64,000 nucleotides of DNA. It comes from Sceloporus undulatus. Lineage: Eukaryota > Chordata > Lepidosauria > Squamata > Phrynosomatidae. Numbering within the stretch: the stretch's first letter is position 1; the number at the start of each line of letters is the position of its first letter. The notes below the pieces were generated by a model. That model was not told the DNA's origin. It saw only the letters and a list, made by a program, of their open reading frames with translations, and searched no databases. The stretch covers positions 106,987,746-107,051,745 of the forward strand of contig NC_056527.1 of NCBI RefSeq assembly GCF_019175285.1. The letters are read 5' to 3'. This document shows positions 37,823 to 46,800 of the stretch, piece after piece. The position numbers and the translations under genes were made by a program.

Positions 37823-40800
37823 AACAGAAGTCAGAGAACAAGATGGAAAAAAACAAGAGAGCCAGAAACAGAAGATAGTGACACCTGGACCTCTAGTAAA
37901 ATCCCATGGATGAAGTAGGGTGAGTGCACAACAAAAGCCCCATATGGAAACATCCTCTGTCTGATGACCAATTCTCCTTTCAAATAAGTTTTTAAGCTTA
38001 AAAACCAACACCTTTCCTGTGTGGTAATGATAGGGAAGAGGCAACAACAGTACTGGGCATGTACACTGTATACAGATTTTCTGGAGCAGTGATTTGTAGC
38101 TGATCCCCAAAGCACTGCCTATTACAATCCAGTAAACCTAAATACAATGACATATTTGCTACCACTGTTCATTATCAAATACAAAAATGGGATAATGGAA
38201 TGAAGGAATCAAGAGAGAACCTTTGAGGCTGATTTACTAATTTATTTTAGCATATCCTTGCATTTGTATCAGTGGAACTCCATCAGTGCATTTGAAGAAG
38301 TACAAGCGATATCAACAAAAGCTCATGCCAAAATAAATCATTTTATTACAATGATTTCTTCATTCTCTTATGCATTTTATGCAGAAACGGATCAATACAG
38401 CTTTCCCTTTGAAAACTACCAATACTTATGTTACATATCTTAGCTCCAAAGAGCTCAAGATGGCATATGCAGCTCTCCTCGTCTTGGCTTTATCTCCACA
38501 ACAGATGGCTAAGGCTTTCTCTCAAGCTGAGTTACAGTGAATGGTCCAAAGTCATCCAGTCAGTTTCACAGCTCAGTGGGAATTAGAACCTGGAGCTTCC
38601 AAGTTGAACATTTGTAACAGAGCCTAATGGTTAGAGTCTAACTCCTCCTCCTCAGTGGCTCCATTTAAGAGGAATATTCCTTACCTACCAAAGGGTGAGG
38701 GATACAAATAGAGAAAGTGTTCAAGTGCATACAGGGTGGAGCAGGCAGGAAGAATGAATGAAAATGCAATGGGGCAGATATGATGTGAACAAACCAGTAA
38801 AGCCCAGTTTAAGTCAATTACTAGTTCAATTGCTAGATGTTGGGATAGAGAATGGCTGGATTTCCAAGAGTTATTGGACTGCAACTGTTATCAGCCCTAG
38901 CCCACAAAGCCAATGGTAAGGGATGATGGAAGATATAGTCTAGGACTTCGTGGGGACATAAGTTTTTAGTCTAGCCATGAATACAAAGAAGCAAAAAGCT
39001 ACCTTTCTCTTTCCCTCTCTCTCCTTGGGTAAATCCATACTGCAGACATAAAGTAGTTTGACACAGCTTTAACTACCATGACTCTATCCTAGAGAATTCT
39101 GGGCTTTATAGTTTGGTGAGGCACCAGAGCTCTTTGACAGACCAGTCTGACTGCCTCACCAGACTACAATCCCCAAGATTCCACAGGATGTAGGCATGAC
39201 AATTAAAGTGGTGTCAAACTGCTTTATTTCTGCAGTGTGGAAGAGCTGCTCAAAAGAAAATTCTAACCTCTTGTTCCCTTTTGTCTTAGAGTAAGGTGGC
39301 TGACCCAGGCAGCTGATTTCAGGTGTCAAGAAACAGCAGCAAATTGTTAGCTGCTTAGTTATTACATTTTTATTGTCAGGATGGGAAGAGGTGGTTGTGG
39401 GGTTTTCTACATTGGTGTGGTCCAGTATGTGCAACTTGGCTGGTGTGTGTTTGTGTAGGTGTGGATGTCATTTGCTGCTCAGCCTCAGACAGCAAATATT
39501 GTATGTATTGGACTGCCCCTGCTATGTTATACTCAGATCTGGGGCTGCTCTACACTAGCAGACGGAAGTTGTCGAATACTGGGCAGCACAGCAGACTCTT
39601 CAACTTCAGAATGTGGGTAGGGAATCATGGCTGGAATTCTATATCAGTTAAGTATATTTAACTACATCTCCTGGTTCAAATCCCCGAAACCTGATGGAAA
39701 TGTTGTGCAACCACACACTGATCTTTAGCAGAGTTGACCTTCCTCTCCCTATGCAGCTGATCCCCAGAAAGTGTGTGTGTGTGTGTGTGTGTTGTGCATG
39801 AGAGAGAGAGAGAGAGAGAGATACAATTATGGCAATAGTGTCAAAATCGTGACTAGGTAATGATAATGGATATTAAACAGTTACCTAGATTTAGAGCCTT
39901 ATCACAGGAAAAAACAAAGCAGAAACTGAGCCTTTCTCCATGCCTTATGGCTGTAGAAGTATGTCCTTTGTCAAATGGATTTTTCCAGCTAGAAAAAAGA
40001 TATGCTTTTACAACTGTCTTCCACAGAAAGAGAACTGAAGTGGTACAATGTCATGCAGTAAGGCATGGAGAAAGCTGCTATTTTCTGGCTCCATATTGTA
40101 TTACTTTTTTGACTACAACTCCACTGGGGGAGATTCCTAGAGTTGTAGTTCAAAAGAGTAACATTTTCAAGCTGTATATTTAAAGAAACATTGGTGTGCT
40201 GTTTGCCAACCTTTCTAGAACTACTGATAACTGGACAGTTGAGTGATTGATTGATTTATTTAGCCAAAAAAGCCAGTGTAATTCTGTGCTGCAACAACAG
40301 GTGAATAGTGTCCTGATCAAAGGAAATAGTAGTACTACTCAATTTTGCTTTGGTCAGACCTTACTTGGAATATTGTGTCCTGTCCTGGGCCCCATTGTTC
40401 AAGAAGTATATTGACAAGTTGGAACATGTCCAGAGAAGGGTGATCAAGATGATCAAAGGTCTGGAAACCAAGCCTTATGAGGAACGACTAAGGGATTTGG
40501 GTGTGTTTAGCTTGGAGAAAAGAAGACTGGGAGGTGACATGATAGCTATCTTTAAATATTTGAAGGGATGGCATGTAGGAGATAGAGTCAGCTTGTTTTC
40601 TGCTTCTCCAGAGACTAGAACGTGAACCAATGGATTCCAAAAAGAGAGGGATTCCATTTAAACATTAGGAAGAACCTCATTCTTTTTTAACAGTAAGAGC
40701 TGTTCAACAGTGGAAATAATAGCCTATGACAGCATCTTTGGAGGTCCCTAAACAGGGTTGGATGAGAATTTGTGTTTTAATTGTATGGATTCCTGTATGG

Positions 40801-43800
40801 TAAGGGATTGGATGAGATGGCTCTTGTGATCCCTTCCAAATCTATGATTCTGTGATTACATATGGAGAAAGGCAACCAACAAGGATATTCTGTTGCCTAA
40901 GGCAAAGATCAAGATGGTTTGTTGTTGTGTGCCTTCAACTCGTTTCTGACTTATGGCAACCCTAAGGAGAACCTATCATGAGGTTTCCTTGGCAAGTTTT
41001 TTCTGAGAGGAATTTGCCAATGCTATCCTCTGAGACTGGGAGACTGTGACTTGCCCAAGGTCACCCAGTTGATTTACACAGCAATAGCAATACCATTTAC
41101 ATTTCGATAGCACTTAATCAGTGAACTCAGCACTCTCTAACCAGTTTACAGTCTGTAAACCAATTGCCCCCAACAAGCTGGATACTACTACATTTATCAA
41201 CCTACATAAGGATAGAGGGCTGAATCAACCCTGAAGCCCTGCAGTCAACCCATTTACATGGCTTGATCAGGATTCGAAACTTGGTCTTCAGAGTCATAGT
41301 CCAATAATAATTTTTAATTAATTTAATAATTTGTTTTATTTATATACCGCTATTCCAAAGATCATAGCGGTGAACAGCAAGTAAGCTAATTAGCAAGTAA
41401 GCTAATTTTGTTCAATGTTCAAACCACTACGCCAATCTGGTACTCCTGCCCATTGCCCAGCTCCACGTACAGAAGTGAGTAATTGGATTTTATTCCAATG
41501 TAAGTGATAAGACAGTATTCTCCTCTACACCTGAGGGAGCAGGTTAATTTAGGAGTTGCAGTGAAAAATACACAACTCTGTCCTTCCTTAGATAGCAATG
41601 GCCAGTACATAACAAGAAATGGCTTGTAATGTACTGGCCATCATCTGCCATCCCATCATCTGCGACCTAAAGCAACTGCCTTCTCTGACTAACAGCAGGT
41701 ACATCTCTGTTGACCAAGCCTCACTGGAAACTTATTGAACTCTTGAGACTCTTGTGAGTTCCTGCATGGCAGGGGGTTGGACTGGATGGCCCTTGTGGTC
41801 TCTTCCAGCTCTACGATTCTGTGATTCTATGACTGGGCACTGTATACACTTCCCAACCACCCAGGATTAGAAATTCATACAATCATAGAATCATAGAGTT
41901 GGAAGAAAGCTCACGGGCTACCCAGTTCAACCCCCTGCCATGCAGGAATACACAATCAAAGCAACCCTGAAAGATGGCCATCCAGCCTCTGTTTAAAAAA
42001 CTCCAAAGAAGGAGGCTTCACCAAGAGAGTGTGTTCCACTGTCGAACAGCCCTTACCATCAGGAAGTTCTTCCTAATGTTTAGGTGGAATCTCTTTTCCT
42101 GTAGTTTGAATTATTTTGGTATGTTTGTTAGTGTTGTGTTCCTTCAAGTTGTTTCCAACTTATAGCGACTCTAACAGATAAACCTATCATGGAGTTTGCT
42201 TGGCAAGATTTGTTCACAAGAGGTTTGTCATTGCCTTCCCTTGAGGCTGGCAGCATATGGCTTGCCCAAGATCACCCACTAGATTTCATAGCCAAAGTCG
42301 GAATTGAACCCTGGTCCAACATTCAAACCACTACACCATGCAAATACACAAACACAAATAAGCACACAAATCTCCTTTGAAAAGCAATTATGCACATCAA
42401 TTCATAGATGAGGCAATGACAAAATATACTGTTCAAATTCAATCTGTTAAACTGAGATCCTGCTTCACCACCTTAACACATTAAATACCCATTTTATATT
42501 CCCCAAACCTTCTGCCTGAAGCAGCTACCTCATTCTGTCTCATGGCAGGGCCATTTAATTACTTTTTTTAAAAAAGCAGCATCTTGCTTCTTGTCTCTCT
42601 CTTTGGCTATAACTGTGTTCTTGGTTCACTTGCTCTGCACGACTCAATGTCTGACTGTCTCCCCATAAAGAAAGGTTTGTACCTCACCATCATTGCAGAA
42701 TATTACCAGATGTTTACAGTGCACTTTTAATGTTCAGATCATTTAATAATTCTTAGCTCATTCTTCTGGAAGCAATCCTCTAAGGCAGCTATCCCTATAC
42801 CTACCTCCCAGGGTTGTTGTGAAGCTAAATGAGGTAAGGATTGTAAAACAACAACAACAACAAAATCATGACCACTAAAATGTCTATAAATGCTCAATAA
42901 CCATGGTTGGATGCAGACATCTGGTGCCAGAAAAGACATATTAGATAAGATTTGATTTATTTATTTCTCAATCAATGTGTTTTTTGGTTTGGTTTGGTTT
43001 GGTTTTGTAAGGGTACATGGCATGCATAGGATTTTGCTGTAAGTTCATGCAAGTTCCATATATCTCAAATTAATCATGTTCCAGGGGAGTGGGGATGGGG
43101 TACAGGGCAGAGTGGGAAAAAATTTAGTTCAACCTGTTTTCCAAGAAACCGTGGCTTTAAAACCATACAAAGGTAGATCTTAGGTCTGCTAAGACACATT
43201 TTTCCAACATTAAGAGCACACTGGGTCAGGGAAGATAAGATGTATCTCTCAACACAACTTATAAAGACTGGAGAAAGGTTAGGGGGGAAGAAACCCTGAA
43301 GAAAACAAGAAGTATATTTGCATATATCTTTTCAAAATACCAACTCTTTTCTCACACATTAATTTTGGTGGCCACAGTGTTGCCCTCTTGTACTGAATGT
43401 TCTCTAGTCATGCTGGATTGGGACGATGGAGAAGGCAATGCGACATATCTAGAGGGCACAAGACTGGAGAAGCCTAACATGTTCTGACCAGAAGTATCTC
43501 GCAGGGTCCTAGGGACAGAATGGAACTATTACTTGTCTGGACTACAATTTACAGGATTGCCTACTTTTTTGGACTACAACTATAGTGGCCATAGTAGCTG
43601 GGAGACTCTGAGCTAAAACACATTGCAGAAATCAATCCACTTCTGAGACTGCTTGAACGGCCCTGATTCAGTGCTAGGGAATTCTGGGAACTGTAGTTTG
43701 TTGTCACACCAGAGCTCTCTGACAGAGAAGGCTAAATGTCTCTCAAAATTACAGTTTCCCAGGCCCCAAGTGAGCTGTCATTCAAAAAGAAACTTTTCCA

Positions 43801-46800
43801 AACTAGTGTGTGGTGGGGGGGGGGGAGGTCAGTTTCCACAATTTAGCTGCATGTCATTCAATACGGAGTAACCAAGTTATGATAGGTCACGCAATGCATG
43901 CACATGTATACTTACATGAGTAATGGCTATGCACATATGAATAAACCAGCTTTTTATCTCTTGAGTAAAGATAGGGCTTCAGCCAAAATCTGTCTGTTTT
44001 CAAAGCATGGCCCAAACTTTTTGTATTTTGACAAATAGCGCCCCCCCTCCCCCCTGGTACAGCCAACTTTAAGCATTTTTCAGCTTAATGATATATATAT
44101 TTGATAGTTAAGTCTGATCATTTTCCATGTGATTTAGTCTCAAATAATCATCCTTAACATTCAACTATATAGCCATATTGGTCTGGAAAACCAATGGAGC
44201 TTTGCTTGGAAATGATGCATGGGATAAGAAAAAAACTGCCCAAAGGTGAGCATTCAAATTCTCATTTACAGGTTATTGCCTGACATCACACATATTGAAC
44301 AATATGTGACATCTACATCAGCTCGTGTCAAACTGATGAATGGGAAGTTTTACAATTCTGTGCAGGACCAAAAACATCTTGTTTCCTGAGACACAGGGCT
44401 AGTTTACACTAGGGACAAATGTTTGAATGGACTCATGACCCTCCTGACCCCACACTGGCTTGGAGCCGTGCTACAGACCTTTTTCTCCAAAGGGACATCA
44501 GGTAGATCATCTGCAGTACTCAAATGTCCCTGTGGTTTCCACCATCACTGGTCCTGCCACCATTTCCACTGTCCCTGCTGCTCCTGCCATAGCTGTCCTC
44601 ACCTTCAAAGCTTGCCTAGGCCAGTTCCCAGCCCAAACAGTGAGGTTTTTCCATCTTCCTCCATTGGCAATGCCAGCTCTACTGGTGCTCCCATTGCTCT
44701 GGGGAAAGTGAGCATGTGATCTGGGTGCCACATCTGATCTTAGCAAGCAGTTGCGAGCTGGTGGCCATGGTGCTATAAAGAGAAGAGGAGGGAAAACCCA
44801 CTATTCTGGCTGGAAACTGGTCCAGGCATTAAAATAGTGGCACAAACTCTGGAGAAAAGTCTACAATAAGAATGCATCCCAGATGTGGGGGAGGATAGGT
44901 TTTTAAGCCATATGGACAAGCCCAGAGTAACAAGTGGCATACAAGCAGACACACAATCTTGGTTGAAATGCATGGTATCTAAAACCAGCCAAGTTATTCC
45001 AGGACCTGAGCCAGATAGTCCCACAACTGCCTCTCTTCTACCCTGGTTTTAAAAAACCTATAATCCTACATTGAGGTGCTTCCAGGTGAATCAAATGCTC
45101 AGTGAATCAGAGTTGGAAAGGATTGCAAGGGTCACCTAGTCCAACCCCATACTCTGCAGGAATAGACAAAGAAAGCTCTCTAGAGATATAGCCACCCAAT
45201 CTCTGCTTAAGGACCATCAAAGAGAAAAGTCCAATGCCCTCTGGGAGAGTCTTTTCTTATGCTTCATTCATGGAATTTTATAGGGGCTCATAGGACAATA
45301 GTTACTGTTTGTAACCCTCCCACAATTTTCCTGTTTCTTGCACTTTTTTTTTTACCTCCCACAGACAATCCTTCACTCAGGGAAAGCCAAAATACCTGCA
45401 CAATACTGTTTGACTGGCAGCATTATGAGCTGTCCATCTGGACACAGCCAATGTTGATAGCAACTAGCTCCTGTTATGTGACATCTCAGATCACCTGTCT
45501 TAGGTAGCTACTTTGGTTTATAAATGGTAGAGTTGCAAGTGGGAATGGTACCTTTTCTGGACTACAACTCCCAAAATCTCCTAGCAGTTGTAGTGCAAAA
45601 ATGGTGGTGACCCCACTGCAGTGTGCATAAAGAAAAGACTGCTTCCTGCAGGTAGAAATGCAGATGCAGGTGACCTAAATGTGGCAAGGAAAGCAACAAC
45701 AGCATTCTGAGAGAAAGGAAAAAGATGCAGAGGAACTGGGAAATCTCTCGTTATGTCATAAGTTCAACAAATATACAGTTGTCCTACAACAACAACAATA
45801 ACAACAACTCTGTTGGAAATCAGTGGCATTGCAACTAAGATCACACTGCAAAAATCTGATCTTTCTGAAGGTCTCCTACGCTCTGCACATCCTGGTAAAA
45901 CCTCCTTTTGATGCAGCTGTCAAAACCATTTCCTCCTTATTTCAGATGGGAAACATCACTTCCTGTATTCCAGAAACCTTCCTCTATGGTATGAGGGAAT
46001 GCGCTGGCATCGTCTTGTACCACAGAGTGTAGCCACAATTGCCAACAAATTCGAGCCATGCTGCCAAAATCAGTGGTGGCTGCAGAATTTTTGCACTGGT
46101 AGGAACTGGCAAGACCACCTCTGAGTATTTGTTGCTTAAGAAAATCCTATGAAATTCACGGGTTGCCATAAATCAACAGTCTACTTGAAGGCACATACAG
46201 ATACAGTGCAGCGCCTAATATATTTTTAGGCAAGAGACATTACAATGCAGCCTCCATCTGACCCCAGAAAGCTTCTGATTCTGGAAATATGGCATTATTC
46301 CCATTTTACCTTTGTTTTAAGTGAGGCTATGTTTGCTTAAGAAATGACTGACCCAAGACTTAATCCCTAACGTACAGATTAGACCTATTCTCACCAATCC
46401 AAATGGCAAACATTATTCAGCCACACAGTAACTCATCTGAGTTACAGAATTACAGAAATTCAGAGTTTTAATGGATCCTAAGGGCATTCTGAGAACTACT
46501 GTAGTATAGTCGTCTAGGACTTTGGAAGATCAGGGTTCAAATCCCCACTCAGCCATGGAAATCCATTGGATGATCTTGGGCAAGTCACACTCTCTCAGCC
46601 TCAGAGGAAGGGAAAGGCAACCCCCCTCCAAACAAGTCTGACTATGAAAATCCCATGATAGAGTCACCATACGTCAGAAACAATGACAACAAAGGGTTAT
46701 ATCCATGGGTCTAGTACAGTGGTTCTCAACCTTCCTAATGCCGTGACCCTTTAATATAGTTCTGCATGTTGTGGTGACCCCCAACAATAGAGGACTTGTG

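Noticed and set aside
37505-38110. 201-residue minus-strand frame
   Set aside because: Length comes partly from the AAC microsatellite (poly-Val); no family resemblance.
44423-44746. Cys/His-rich frame (HHHWSCHHFHCPCCSCHSC)
   Set aside because: No spacing of a known zinc finger, overlapping frames on both strands, low-complexity tcctgcc repeats.
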